Shown: positions 16,543 to 25,399 of the stretch, piece after piece
How the letters are laid out: each line of letters begins with the position of its first letter
Numbering within the stretch: the stretch's first letter is position 1
Assembly (NCBI GenBank): GCA_001314815.1
Contig: LJXT01000031.1
Location: forward strand, 1-32,245
DNA: 32,245 bases
From: Algoriphagus marincola HL-49
Lineage (GTDB): Bacteria > Bacteroidota > Bacteroidia > Cytophagales > Cyclobacteriaceae
Reading direction: 5' to 3'
Made by a program: the position numbers and the translations under genes
Notes under the pieces: generated by a model
Databases searched by the model: none
Seen by the model: the letters and a program-made list of their open reading frames with translations, nothing else
Told to the model about the DNA's origin: nothing

Positions 16543-17107
16543 TGACTCGAGGTTTTTGAAGGTCAGAAATCAAGACTGCCCCGTTGTACTCACCTGGAAT
16601 GAGGGAGTAAGGCACCACTTCGGTTTGGATGTATTCGGAAGCCATATATCCTTGTATAGTAAATCGCTTGGCGGTATTGACGAAATATGCGATGGATTCT
16701 TTGGTGCGTCCCTCCTCGGAATCGTCTCCTTTGAGTTGGGCGGTTTCTAACACCATTGCCTCCTTTTCTTTGGTGGTCAGCTGATCAAAAGCTTTTCCAC
16801 TGTTTTCTTTTACATAGCTGGAAAAGGACTGCAAACCTTGAGAAAACTTTTTCTGATTTTCTTCATTGAAGCAATCGTTGACCATCACTAAAATAAAATC
16901 ATGGACTTCTAGGTCTAAAGCACCTTTGATCTCTCCGGCGGGAATGATCGTGTCGGATATACTTGCAAGAAGCTTTTTGAGTGATGGGGTGATTTGGAGT
17001 TTATCGTAGGCAGCGAGGATATCTTCCTTTCCAAAATCACAGGAAGGAATCAAGGCAAGTCCCCCGGAAATCAGGGCAATATGCCGCAATGCGTGTCTTC
17101 TGTTCAT
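16535..17107 (-). CDS. Gluconate 2-dehydrogenase subunit 3 family protein (Tat signal)
   Basis: The start at ATG 17107 gives 190 residues beginning MNRRHALRHIALISGGLALI, a twin-arginine export signal; the in-frame ATG at 17161 would place 18 residues ahead of it. The signal ends in PSC, so the protein may also be lipidated at the cysteine. The mature part matches the small subunit family of membrane-bound gluconate dehydrogenases (IPAGEIKGALDLEVHDFILVMVNDC, then the C-terminal EGRTKESIAYFVNTAKRF and GYMASEYIQTEVVPY segments). It would carry the cofactor-loaded GMC subunit through the Tat pore and help anchor it in the periplasm. The 8-nt overlap with the GMC gene shows a tight operon. Confidence 0.9.
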   Translation of the reverse strand: MNRRHALRHIALISGGLALIPSCDFGKEDILAAYDKLQITPSLKKLLASISDTIIPAGEIKGALDLEVHDFILVMVNDCFNEENQKKFSQGLQSFSSYVKENSGKAFDQLTTKEKEAMVLETAQLKGDDSEEGRTKESIAYFVNTAKRFTIQGYMASEYIQTEVVPYSLIPGEYNGAVLISDLQKPRVNG

Positions 17108-17229
17108 GGGTATTAATGGGTTTAAAGCAACTGGATTAAAAAGTAGGGATTTTTCTTTCAAAATCCCACCTTATCCATGCTTTTGGAGGAAATGATACGA
17201 TTAGTGGTAGAATAATCTGAAGTGAAAAT

Positions 17230-19263
17230 CTACCGGGTCAGGACTCCTATTTCAGCCAAAGTAGCCGGATTACCATCTGCGGTCTTGATTGCTTCCAATT
17301 CTATCCACTTGGCTGAAATCGCGTCAAAGCGTATTTCCTGCTCAATTGGGCTATTGACCACATTGTCAAACTCACCACTAGCGACTTCTGTCCAGTTCTT
17401 CCCATCCTGACTGATGCGGAAAGCAAATTCAGTGATATGGCCACTTGGGTATCGCGCCTGCATAGGGAAGTAAGTAAAGCCAGTTAGGATTACCGCTTCT
17501 CCCAGGTTTACCTGAATTTTGGAGGAACTTAAAGTGGCATATGAGCTAGGATTTTCATCGATTGCTTTTTCATCTTCGGTCTTCCATTTTGCTTTGGCGA
17601 TTTCCAGCTCTTTTTGAAGCATGTCACTTTTATTGCCTGTCTTTGGATCAATGGATATAACTTTTAAGGTGGAGGCTTCTTGAATTTCCAAAGGATTGGT
17701 ATAAAGCTCCGATGGTTCTGATCCATCCAAGGAATAGCGGATTTCCAAGCCTTCGTCAGGAGAAATTAAGGAGACTTTACCTGACTTTTCCCGCTCGATC
17801 AGAGGAGGTAAAAGTAATTTTGGGGAATAGTAGATTCCAAGCTCTGAAATCAGGGGAATATCTTTTCCATCTTCAAATGCGATTCGGATTTTTTGGGTGC
17901 TTACATCCGGAAACCGTAAAATCCGCTTGTAACCAACGGTAGTGCCAGACGCAATTTTTTCCCAAGATCCATTGATTTCGGCTTCGAGTGTAAAGGCTTT
18001 CACCCGCTGTCCGAGGGGGGTGTATTCCTGTAGAAGCAAGCGATTAAAAGAAATCTCTTTTCCAAAGTCCAATTCCAATTTGGCTTCTGGTCCTTCCCCA
18101 TCCGAAAGAGTCCAATAAGTTTCATAATCCCCATCAATCGCCCTATTTGCTTCGTATCCATAGCCCCGATCCGCACTGGATGAAATGGCCGCTTCAGTCG
18201 CTAGATTGGTTTGAAAATCTTCTTTGATTTTTGCCGCCATTTTTAAGATGGCATCTTCATCATTCTCATGAATCAAGCCGCGGGTGTCCACAGGGAAATT
18301 GATCAGCAAAGAAGAATTCCGACCTATGCTTTTGTAAAAAATCTCCATCAGTTGGGGGAGGGTCTTGACTTTGTGATCCTCATAGGCATGATAATACCAT
18401 CCCGGGCGAATGCTCACATCAGACTCAGCAGGCACCCAATGCGTGCCATTTTCCTGTCCGGATGCCCACTTTTCCGAATACTCAGGCATGCCTGCATAGA
18501 CCGAGTCTCGCATCAGATTGGACCAAGTGGTCTCGTACGCAAAGCCATGCTCATTTCCCACCCAGCGTACATCCGGTCCCGCATCGCTAAATAGCATGGC
18601 ATTGGGTTGGAGTTCCCTAACCAAGGCATGCGTATTCTCCCAATCGTAATAGGTCAGTTTATCGACTTTTCGCTCCTCATTGGCACCGCCGTACCAGCCC
18701 GTACCACCATTGGCCCCGTCAAACCACACTTCAAATATTTCCCCATAATTCGTCAGCAGTTCGGTTAGTTGATTGCGCATGTAGGTGATGTATTCAGGCT
18801 TGCCATAGTCCGGATGATTCCGATCCCAAGGCGAATAATAAATGCCTACTTTCAGCCCATATTCCCGGCAGGCATCTACGAATTCTTGGATCAAATCACC
18901 CTTTCCATCTCGCCAAGGGCTGTTTTTGACCGAATGCTCCGTATAGTCGGATGGCCAGAGCACAAAGCCATCATGATGCTTGGCAGTGATGATTAGCCCT
19001 TTCATTCCTGCCTCCTTGGCGATCCTTGCCCACTGCCTAGCATCGAGCGCTGTGGGATTAAACTGTTCTGGCTTTTCATCTCCAAATCCCCATTCCCGGT
19101 CTGAAAAAGTATTCATATTGAAATGGACAAAACCGTAAAACTCCAGTTCCTGCCAGGCAACCTGTCGCTCATGGGGAACCGGGTATACAGGTGCAGGTGG
19201 TGCGGCTTTTTCCTTACAATGTGAAAAAAGAACTAAAAGGAGTGGGACGAGCAGTTTTTTCAT
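17230..19263 (-). CDS. GH29 alpha-L-fucosidase with C-terminal carbohydrate-binding domains (lipoprotein)
   Basis: The 677-residue protein has a short signal ending in FSHC, so lipid attachment at C16 is likely though His at -1 is unusual. The catalytic barrel occupies about 30-335: WGFGDEKPEQFNP, KHHDGFVLWPS (95-105), IYYSPWDRNHPDY and EVWFDGANGG with D182 as the expected nucleophile. After it come an F5/8 type C-like domain (about 345-455), a chitobiase C-terminal-like segment (LEIRYSLDGSEPSELYTNPL, near 520) and a second discoidin-like region to the end. It should release terminal alpha-L-fucose from glycans at the cell surface. It lies 122 nt upstream of the dehydrogenase small subunit gene on the same strand and may be co-transcribed, which would put all three in one sugar-degrading unit. 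Confidence 0.93.
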   Translation of the reverse strand: MKKLLVPLLLVLFSHCKEKAAPPAPVYPVPHERQVAWQELEFYGFVHFNMNTFSDREWGFGDEKPEQFNPTALDARQWARIAKEAGMKGLIITAKHHDGFVLWPSDYTEHSVKNSPWRDGKGDLIQEFVDACREYGLKVGIYYSPWDRNHPDYGKPEYITYMRNQLTELLTNYGEIFEVWFDGANGGTGWYGGANEERKVDKLTYYDWENTHALVRELQPNAMLFSDAGPDVRWVGNEHGFAYETTWSNLMRDSVYAGMPEYSEKWASGQENGTHWVPAESDVSIRPGWYYHAYEDHKVKTLPQLMEIFYKSIGRNSSLLINFPVDTRGLIHENDEDAILKMAAKIKEDFQTNLATEAAISSSADRGYGYEANRAIDGDYETYWTLSDGEGPEAKLELDFGKEISFNRLLLQEYTPLGQRVKAFTLEAEINGSWEKIASGTTVGYKRILRFPDVSTQKIRIAFEDGKDIPLISELGIYYSPKLLLPPLIEREKSGKVSLISPDEGLEIRYSLDGSEPSELYTNPLEIQEASTLKVISIDPKTGNKSDMLQKELEIAKAKWKTEDEKAIDENPSSYATLSSSKIQVNLGEAVILTGFTYFPMQARYPSGHITEFAFRISQDGKNWTEVASGEFDNVVNSPIEQEIRFDAISAKWIELEAIKTADGNPATLAEIGVLTR

Positions 19264-19394
19264 AAATCAAGTTTGAAGAAGCATTCTAAGAATTTTCGAT
19301 GGAATTGGAAAAGAAAAATCCTGTTCAGCAAGTCTTTTCTGCCATTTGGAAAAAACGGGAAACTATTACCCCACTTTCCTTGTATTTTCGGGGT

Positions 19395-21635
19395 ATGAGG
19401 TATTTAATTCTTTTTGCTCTGCTTTTGGGCTCAGGTTCTCTAAAAGCTCAAGTAGAAATCACGGTACGGGATGGGCTTAATTATGATCCGCTATCAGAGG
19501 TTTTGATCCGCTTGGAAACTGGCGAAGAGTTTCAGACAGATCGGCTTGGGCTGGCCACTTTAGATCAAAAGGCTCCTTTCTCCGGTATTCTTTTCAAGCC
19601 TGGATATGAATCGCTCGAGGTTACAGTGAATGCGGAGGAAAGCACCTTTTTTCTTTTCCCAAAAAGTATTTCACTCTCGGGAGTGACTGTCAAAGCTTTT
19701 GAAACAGAGCGACCACTCTTAGAGCAGTCTGCCTCTATCAGCCTGATCGGAGAGGCAGATTTCTATCGATTCAATGAAACTTCCATAGTCAATGCCTTCA
19801 ACACCAAACCGGGTGTGCGAATCGAAGAACGAGCACCGGCCAGCTACCGGGTATCGATTCGGGGGAGTTCTCTCCGTGCTCCTTTTGGAGTCAGAAATGT
19901 CAAGGTCTATTGGAATGAAGTGCCAATTACTGCACCAGATGGGACGACCGCTTTGAACCTGCTCGACCTCAGCAATATTCGCACAGCCGAAGTGATCAAA
20001 GGACCATCCGGAAGTATCTACGGAGCCGGAAATGGCGGAGTCATTAACCTTAGCAGTACTGCGAACCTACAGAGCGGTAAATTAACCTCCGAGTGGGTTG
20101 CTGGATCTTTTGGCTTAAATAAGGGACGCTTTGCCATCACCCAACCTATCGGTAAAGGAGGCCTTGAAGTAGCCATTGTCAATCAAGAAAGTGACGGCTA
20201 TCGCGAGCATTCGGCGGTGGACCGTACAGTTTTTCAGTTGGGAGGCTATTTCCCCGTCAATGAAAAGCAGGAGATTCGTACACAGATTTTATTCTCCGAT
20301 CTAGATTATCAAATTCCCGGTTCCCTGAATGCAGAACAGCTGGCGGAAGACCCCACCCAGGCTCGTCCCGGATCCGTAGATCAGAATAGCTCTATTTCAC
20401 AGCGAGCGCTTTTAGCGACTTTTGGTCACCGTTATCGATTTTCAGATAAGATTGAAAACAACACGACATTCTATGTAAACACCAATGACTTTGAGAATCC
20501 CTTCATTTTGGACTACAAAAAGGAATTGGGCTTTGGGAGTGGAGGAAGGACTCGATTTACCTTTGACTGGAATCTGGGCGGGAGACCACTGCGCTTGATA
20601 GCCGGTGGGGAATATCAAACCAGTCTCACCGATGCTCAAAATTTCGGGAACCGAAGTGGTGTGGCTGACACGGTTCGCTTTGCTGATAAACTTCGGGCTA
20701 CACAAGCATTTTTATTCCAGCAAGCCGAATGGGAGTTTACTGAGCGCTGGTTGTTGACTTTAGGTTTGAGTCAGAATTTTTCCTCCTTTGAAATTGACCG
20801 TTTGATAGATGCAAATGGGGGACCGACGGGCCTTCAGAAAAGGCAATTTGATCCTATTTTAATTCCACGAGCCGCAGTCAATTTCCGGTTGGATGATTTT
20901 TCGGCTTTGAGAGCATCTGTGAGTAGTGGCTTCTCGCCGCCCACCATTGATGAGGTACGTACCAATGAGGGAAGCCTGAATTTGGACCTGGAGGCTGAGC
21001 GGGGAACTAATTTTGAGCTTGGCTATCGATTGGGTAAGAATCGTTTGAATGTGGATCTGACAGCCTTTTATTTCCGACTCAATCAGACGATTACCACCTT
21101 CACCAATGAGCAGGGCGTAGTACTCTTTCGAAATGCCGGTTCCACTGATCAAAGAGGAATCGAACTGGCTTTGGACTATCAGTTGATCCAGCGAATGGGA
21201 GGGTTTCTTCGGGGTCTGGATTATGGAGTAGCTTACACCGGACATTATTTTAAGTTTAGGGATTACCAAAAACGAGATCAGGACTTTTCCGGAAACCAGT
21301 TGACGGGTGTTGCTCCAAATACGCTGGTTCAGACGCTGGATTTCCGTTTTGCCGGAAATGTTTACCTGAATTTGACCCACCAGTTTACCGATGAAATTCC
21401 ATTGAATGATGCCAATACGGTTTATCAGGATCCTTTTAACTTGGTGAATCTCCGAATGGGCTTTTTCGAGCAGATTTCTAAAAAGCTTGATATGGAAATC
21501 TACTTTGGTCTGGATAATCTGTTTGATGTGGATTACTCCTTGGGAAATGACCTGAATCCTTTTGGAGGTAGATTTTATCAGCCGGCACCGGCACAAAATG
21601 TCTATTTCGGCGCCAAATTCAATTTCCGCTATTGA
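19395..21635 (+). CDS. TonB-dependent outer membrane receptor
   Basis: Translation from ATG 19395 gives 746 residues with a signal peptide (MRYLILFALLLGSGSLKAQ). The in-frame ATG at 19299 would add 32 polar residues ahead of it and is less likely. A short carboxypeptidase-like domain follows (about 20-90), then the plug domain (about 100-225; LLEQSASISLIG, VRIEERAPASYRVSIRGSS, EVIKGPSGSIYGAGNGGVINL) and a 22-strand-type beta barrel ending in the aromatic FNFRY. The barrel resembles receptors for iron chelates rather than the SusC group, and no SusD gene is adjacent. Substrate is uncertain: a siderophore or other iron chelate is most likely. It is divergent from the fucosidase gene and its end overlaps the converging Rieske gene by 17 nt. 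Confidence 0.9.
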   Translation: MRYLILFALLLGSGSLKAQVEITVRDGLNYDPLSEVLIRLETGEEFQTDRLGLATLDQKAPFSGILFKPGYESLEVTVNAEESTFFLFPKSISLSGVTVKAFETERPLLEQSASISLIGEADFYRFNETSIVNAFNTKPGVRIEERAPASYRVSIRGSSLRAPFGVRNVKVYWNEVPITAPDGTTALNLLDLSNIRTAEVIKGPSGSIYGAGNGGVINLSSTANLQSGKLTSEWVAGSFGLNKGRFAITQPIGKGGLEVAIVNQESDGYREHSAVDRTVFQLGGYFPVNEKQEIRTQILFSDLDYQIPGSLNAEQLAEDPTQARPGSVDQNSSISQRALLATFGHRYRFSDKIENNTTFYVNTNDFENPFILDYKKELGFGSGGRTRFTFDWNLGGRPLRLIAGGEYQTSLTDAQNFGNRSGVADTVRFADKLRATQAFLFQQAEWEFTERWLLTLGLSQNFSSFEIDRLIDANGGPTGLQKRQFDPILIPRAAVNFRLDDFSALRASVSSGFSPPTIDEVRTNEGSLNLDLEAERGTNFELGYRLGKNRLNVDLTAFYFRLNQTITTFTNEQGVVLFRNAGSTDQRGIELALDYQLIQRMGGFLRGLDYGVAYTGHYFKFRDYQKRDQDFSGNQLTGVAPNTLVQTLDFRFAGNVYLNLTHQFTDEIPLNDANTVYQDPFNLVNLRMGFFEQISKKLDMEIYFGLDNLFDVDYSLGNDLNPFGGRFYQPAPAQNVYFGAKFNFRY

Positions 21636-21954
21636 TGAGCTGGATGATCAGCCCTTCCTCGGTGAGACTCGTCTGATAAACCTCCAAATCAGAACAAGAG
21701 CCTGATTGGAGTGCGCCGGTCTTCAGGTCGAAGCGGTATTGATGAAGTGGGCAGATAATTTCCTCATAGCCATTGATGCTGCCTTGAATAAGCGATGCTC
21801 CCCGGTGAGGGCAGAGGCTATCAAATGCAAAAAAGTGATCCCCTACCCGGACGATCCCGATTTCTTTGTTGCCGAGCTTCACTCGTTTGATGACTTTTTC
21901 TGGGAAAAGATCGATGGCAGCTTCCTTTGTCTGACCTAGTTGGAATTTCTTCAT
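21619..21954 (-). CDS. Rieske [2Fe-2S] ferredoxin-like protein
   Basis: This 111-residue protein carries both Rieske cluster boxes: C48-P-H50-RG and C68-P-L-H71-Q, with the typical YRFDLKTGAL segment after the second. There is no signal peptide or membrane helix, so it is a soluble cytoplasmic electron carrier of the nitrite reductase small subunit/dioxygenase ferredoxin type. No oxygenase or reductase gene is adjacent, hence its partner is unknown. The 3' end overlaps the TonB receptor gene tail to tail by 17 nt. Confidence 0.92.
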   Translation of the reverse strand: MKKFQLGQTKEAAIDLFPEKVIKRVKLGNKEIGIVRVGDHFFAFDSLCPHRGASLIQGSINGYEEIICPLHQYRFDLKTGALQSGSCSDLEVYQTSLTEEGLIIQLINSGN

Positions 21955-22044
21955 AGCAGTGTAAAAATCAGATTTTTACCCTTCAAAATAAAATTTTGGA
22001 TTTAGCAGGCAAGAATTGGTAACTTACTTCAAACCTCGAAATGT

Positions 22045-22791
22045 ATGAAAATTCTAATCACTTTTGCCCTTGTATTTTGCTTCGGGTGGGCTCAGGCGCA
22101 ATCCATAGAAGGAGCTTGGAAGATGACTCACCAAAATGGAGAGAAAGTCATGGATGTAGAATATATCAAGATTTATCAGGATGGTTATTTCGCATTCGGC
22201 GCCAAAAAGCTGGACGATAATGCTTTCGTCGGTGCCGGTGGAGGCCCCTTTGAGTTGGAAGGGAACACCTACACGGAAACTTTGGACTTTTTCACTCTGG
22301 ACCCAACTCAGGTTGGGACAGACAACCAGTACAAACTGGACTGGGTTGACAACAAAATTGTCATTTCCTCAGAAAGTACGGGTCGCATGTTGGTCGAGAT
22401 TTGGGAGCGCGTGTCCGACGCAAGGGATGACCTGACAGGAAATTGGGTCATCACAGGTAGAAAGCGGAATGATGAAATCCGAAGATCTACTCCAGGAGCC
22501 AGAAGGACGATCAAAATTCTTTCCGGTGGTCGCTTTCAGTGGGTAGCCTTCAATTCGGAGACCAAGGAATTTAGTGGTTCTGGAGGGGGTACTTACACTG
22601 CCAAAGATGGAAAATATACCGAGAATATCACCTTTTTCTCCCGAGATAATTCACGCGTGGGAGCAAGTTTAGGCTTTGACTATGAGGTGATTGACGGAGA
22701 ATGGCATCACAGCGGGCTGAGCTCTACGGGTAATCCCATCTATGAAATTTGGACCCCTTACGCGATCGGATATCCGGGCGCCAAAAAATAA
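22045..22791 (+). CDS. Secreted protein with two tandem lipocalin-like repeats
   Basis: A signal peptide (MKILITFALVFCFGWAQA) precedes a 230-residue mature protein built of two homologous units, about 20-122 and 131-238. Matching landmarks are GAWKMT/GNWVIT, YIKIYQDGYFAFGA/TIKILSGGRFQWVA, FVGAGGGPFELEG/FSGSGGGTYTAKD, YTETLDFFTLDPTQVGT/YTENITFFSRDNSRVGA and LVEIWER/IYEIWTPY. The beta-strand-rich pattern resembles the DUF4488 group of lipocalin-like proteins in Bacteroidota. Function is unknown; binding of a small hydrophobic ligand is a guess from the fold. It is a single gene followed by a terminator. Confidence 0.75.
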   Translation: MKILITFALVFCFGWAQAQSIEGAWKMTHQNGEKVMDVEYIKIYQDGYFAFGAKKLDDNAFVGAGGGPFELEGNTYTETLDFFTLDPTQVGTDNQYKLDWVDNKIVISSESTGRMLVEIWERVSDARDDLTGNWVITGRKRNDEIRRSTPGARRTIKILSGGRFQWVAFNSETKEFSGSGGGTYTAKDGKYTENITFFSRDNSRVGASLGFDYEVIDGEWHHSGLSSTGNPIYEIWTPYAIGYPGAKK

Positions 22792-22814
22792 TACGTATTG
22801 GTTTTCAGAGAAAC

Positions 22815-22838
22815 AGAGCGGGATCCTCGCTCTTTTTT
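22815..22838 (+). terminator. Rho-independent terminator after the two-repeat secreted protein
   Basis: AGAGCG pairs with CGCTCT around the loop GGATCCT, followed by a T-rich run, 24 nt after the stop. Confidence 0.85.
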
Positions 22839-22850
22839 ATTGATTTCCTT

Positions 22851-22891
22851 ATTATTGTAACAGAAATTACAGTAATTTTCATTACAATAAT
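22851..22891. promoter_or_regulatory. 41-bp hyphenated palindrome upstream of the ATPase gene
   Basis: The outer arms ATTATTGTAA (22851-22860) and TTACAATAAT (22882-22891) and the inner arms AAATTAC (22864-22870) and GTAATTT (22872-22878) are each perfect and share one axis at 22871; only a 3-nt mismatch separates them. The element ends 5 bp before the ATG, so it must cover the promoter or the 5' leader. It is likely an operator or an RNA hairpin controlling the gene. Confidence 0.6.
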
Positions 22892-22896
22892 CCAAA

Positions 22897-24207
22897 ATGA
22901 AATTTTACAATCGGGAGAAGGAGCTTGACTTTCTGAAAGTAATCCGAAACAAAAGTCTGAAAATTGCACAAATGACTGTGGTCACCGGCCGTAGGAGAAT
23001 CGGAAAAACGCTTTTGTTAAGAAAATCTACCCAAGGAGAAAAATCAGCCTACTTGTTTGTAGCAAAAAAATCAGAAACTCTCCTAGTAGAAGAATTTTTA
23101 CAAACGATCAATGAAAATTTTAATATTCCGATTTATGGACAAATTAAATCGTTTTCTGCGCTTTTTAGAATGTTGATGGATTGGTCGATCCAAGAGCCTT
23201 TTACCTTAATACTGGATGAGTTTCAGGAATTTTATACCGTAAATCCATCCGTTTATAGTGAAATGCAAGCGATTTGGGATGAAAAAAAGTCAGTCGCTAA
23301 GATCAACTTGATTCTCTGCGGATCGATCTATTCGCTGATGAATAAAATTTTTGAAAGTCAAAAAGAACCTCTTTTTGGAAGAGCTACTGCACGGCTTCAG
23401 GTAAGACCGTTCGAATTAGATATACTTAAAAAGATCTTATTAGACTATCAACCAAACTTTGAAAAAAAAGACCTTCTGAGTTTTTATGCTTTCACAGGTG
23501 GGGTAGCAAAGTATGTGGAGCAATTTGTGGACTCCGGAGCACTTGATCAAACAAGTATGATTTCCATGATACTGCAGGAAAACTCTCTTTTCATCCAAGA
23601 AGGAAAAAATGTGCTGATCGAAGAATTTGGCAGGGATTATTCTACTTATTTTTCCATTTTGAGTTTAATAGCCAGTTCTAAAACTTCCCGTCCGGAAATT
23701 GAGTCCATTTTAGAAATGAGTGTGGGAGGCTTTTTGGATAAGCTGGAGAATCAATTTGGAATCATTAAAAAAGTTAGGCCCCTATTTTCTAAACCCGGAA
23801 GTAGAAAATTCAAATATCGAATTGAAGATAATTTCCTCAATTTTTGGTTTCGATTCATTTACAAAAACCAAAGTGCAATTGAGATAGAAAACTTTGATTA
23901 TGTGAAAAAAATAGTTGATCGTGACATAAGTAGTTATTTGGGGCCTGTTTTGGAGAAATATTTTCTTCAGAAACTCAAAGAATCAAAAGCTTACTCCACC
24001 ATAGGAAGTTATTGGGATGGCAAAAGTGAAAACGAAATCGATATTATTGCAATCAATGAATTAGAGCAAACTCTTTTTATCGCAGAAGCCAAATTAAACC
24101 GGGAAAAATATTCCGAAGATTTACTCCGAAAAAAAGCAAAAAATATTCTTCAAAAATTTAAAGGGTATAGCGTAGAGTTTGCTTGCCTGAGCTTGAGCGA
24201 TTTATAG
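22897..24207 (+). CDS. AAA/STAND-type ATPase with C-terminal DUF234 PD-(D/E)xK nuclease-like domain
   Basis: The 436-residue protein has a P-loop GRRRIGKT (31-38), Walker B LILDEFQEF (104-112) and a sensor-like LCGS (140-143), typical of the archaeal-ATPase/MNS clade. A winged-helix part follows (about 245-300; SKTSRPEIESILEMSVGGFLDKLE). The C-terminal domain (about 310-436) has RIEDNFLNFWFRF, then D382 (ENEIDIIAI) and E397-A-K399 (FIAEAKL), the metal-site pattern of PD-(D/E)xK nucleases. The family is abundant and often multi-copy in Bacteroidota and archaea, but its function is unknown. It is a lone gene, directly after a 41-bp palindrome. Its sequence is AT-rich compared with its neighbours, which could point to transfer. 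No transposase or toxin partner is visible. Confidence 0.88.
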   Translation: MKFYNREKELDFLKVIRNKSLKIAQMTVVTGRRRIGKTLLLRKSTQGEKSAYLFVAKKSETLLVEEFLQTINENFNIPIYGQIKSFSALFRMLMDWSIQEPFTLILDEFQEFYTVNPSVYSEMQAIWDEKKSVAKINLILCGSIYSLMNKIFESQKEPLFGRATARLQVRPFELDILKKILLDYQPNFEKKDLLSFYAFTGGVAKYVEQFVDSGALDQTSMISMILQENSLFIQEGKNVLIEEFGRDYSTYFSILSLIASSKTSRPEIESILEMSVGGFLDKLENQFGIIKKVRPLFSKPGSRKFKYRIEDNFLNFWFRFIYKNQSAIEIENFDYVKKIVDRDISSYLGPVLEKYFLQKLKESKAYSTIGSYWDGKSENEIDIIAINELEQTLFIAEAKLNREKYSEDLLRKKAKNILQKFKGYSVEFACLSLSDL

Positions 24208-24231
24208 AAAAAAGGGCTCATTCAGCTCTTT
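24207..24231 (-). terminator. Terminator of the glmM-cysteine desulfurase unit
   Basis: On the minus strand AAAGAGCT pairs with AGCCCTTT (one wobble), loop GAATG, continuing into a T run. It sits between two converging genes; on the plus strand it lacks a T run. Confidence 0.65.
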
Positions 24232-24235
24232 AAAA

Positions 24236-25378
24236 TCAAGCTTCCACCGCATACAGCTCCTTGAGCTTGTCGACCGTATAATCTACTTCCTCAATAGTAT
24301 TGAATCGGCTAAAAGAGAATCGTACCGAATCCCGCTCGGGATTGTGATTTAATGCCCGGAGTACATGAGATCCAACTGTAGCCCCCGAACTGCAGGCAGA
24401 ACCTCCGGATGCGGAAATTCCAGCTAAATCCAGATTGAAAAGCAACATCCCCGCATTGGCCTCAGATGGAGGTAAACTCACATTAAGGATCGTATAGAGC
24501 GAGTGGTCAATATTTCCAGACATTCCGTTGAACTCCACCCCTGGAATACCCGCTTTCAATTTTTCGATAAAATGCTTTTTCAAGGCTTTGATGTGTGCCT
24601 CGTGGCCACTCATATCCTCGTATGCTATTTCCAAAGCCTTGGCAATCCCAATGATTCCGATCACATTCTCCGTTCCACCCCGCATATTTCGTTCCTGAGC
24701 TCCGCCATGAATAAATGGGTGGATCTTTTTGTCTTTTCGCACATATAAAAATCCGCAACCCTTTGGACCATGAAACTTATGCCCGCCAGCTACAAGAGCA
24801 TCGATCGGTAAACTCTTCAGATCATGAACATAATGCCCCATAGTCTGTACGGTATCCGAGTGGAAAAAAGCCCCGTGAGCCTGAGCTAACTGACCGATTT
24901 GATTGAGGTCGTTTAAGTTTCCAATTTCATTATTGGCTTGCATCAAGGAAACGAGCGCATTTGGATATGTTTTCAACAATTCCTCCAATTGCCCCAAATC
25001 GATTTCTCCTTTTTCATTTACATCTAATAGATGTAGCTGAATGTTTCCTTTTTGAGCGCATACTTCCAGCGTATGCAATACTGCATGATGCTCGATAGGA
25101 GAGGTAATGGCATGCTTGATCCCGTGTGTTTCGATTCCACAAACCAATGCGGTATTGTCTGCTTCAGTACCACCGGAGGTGAAGAAAATCTCCGAAGGGC
25201 TAGCATGGAGCAATTCTGCCACTTTTTTGCGAGACCGTTCGATGGCAGTACGGACTTCTCTTCCATGGCTATGCACCGAAGAGGGATTTCCGTAGTGATT
25301 TTTCATAAACGGGAGCATGGCTTCGATGACTCGATCGTCCATGGCCGTAGTAGCAGCATTGTCCAAATAGACCTTCAT
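24236..25378 (-). CDS. Cysteine desulfurase (IscS/NifS family)
   Basis: The 380-residue PLP enzyme has all landmarks of the family: YLDNAATT at the N-terminus, SGGTEADN (68-75), the PLP lysine K201 in GGHKFHGPKG, RGGTEN (233-238) and the catalytic cysteine C329 in SGGSACSSGA. It takes sulfur from cysteine as an enzyme-bound persulfide and releases alanine; the sulfur goes to iron-sulfur clusters or tRNA thiolation. The short Cys loop without a long insertion fits the IscS/NifS group rather than SufS. No IscU or SufE gene is adjacent. It follows glmM by 21 nt and probably shares its transcript. Whether it is the main IscS or a paralogue cannot be told. Confidence 0.94.
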   Translation of the reverse strand: MKVYLDNAATTAMDDRVIEAMLPFMKNHYGNPSSVHSHGREVRTAIERSRKKVAELLHASPSEIFFTSGGTEADNTALVCGIETHGIKHAITSPIEHHAVLHTLEVCAQKGNIQLHLLDVNEKGEIDLGQLEELLKTYPNALVSLMQANNEIGNLNDLNQIGQLAQAHGAFFHSDTVQTMGHYVHDLKSLPIDALVAGGHKFHGPKGCGFLYVRKDKKIHPFIHGGAQERNMRGGTENVIGIIGIAKALEIAYEDMSGHEAHIKALKKHFIEKLKAGIPGVEFNGMSGNIDHSLYTILNVSLPPSEANAGMLLFNLDLAGISASGGSACSSGATVGSHVLRALNHNPERDSVRFSFSRFNTIEEVDYTVDKLKELYAVEA

Positions 25379-25399
25379 CTTTTCTTCTTTTGGGATTAT

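Noticed and set aside
19299..19394. Upstream in-frame ATG adding 32 residues to the TonB receptor
   Set aside because: The added part is polar and would bury the clear signal peptide that begins at 19395.
20859..21596. 245-codon minus-strand open frame inside the TonB receptor gene
   Set aside because: It is a shadow of the receptor frame, with Ile/Gln/Lys-rich translation and no motif.
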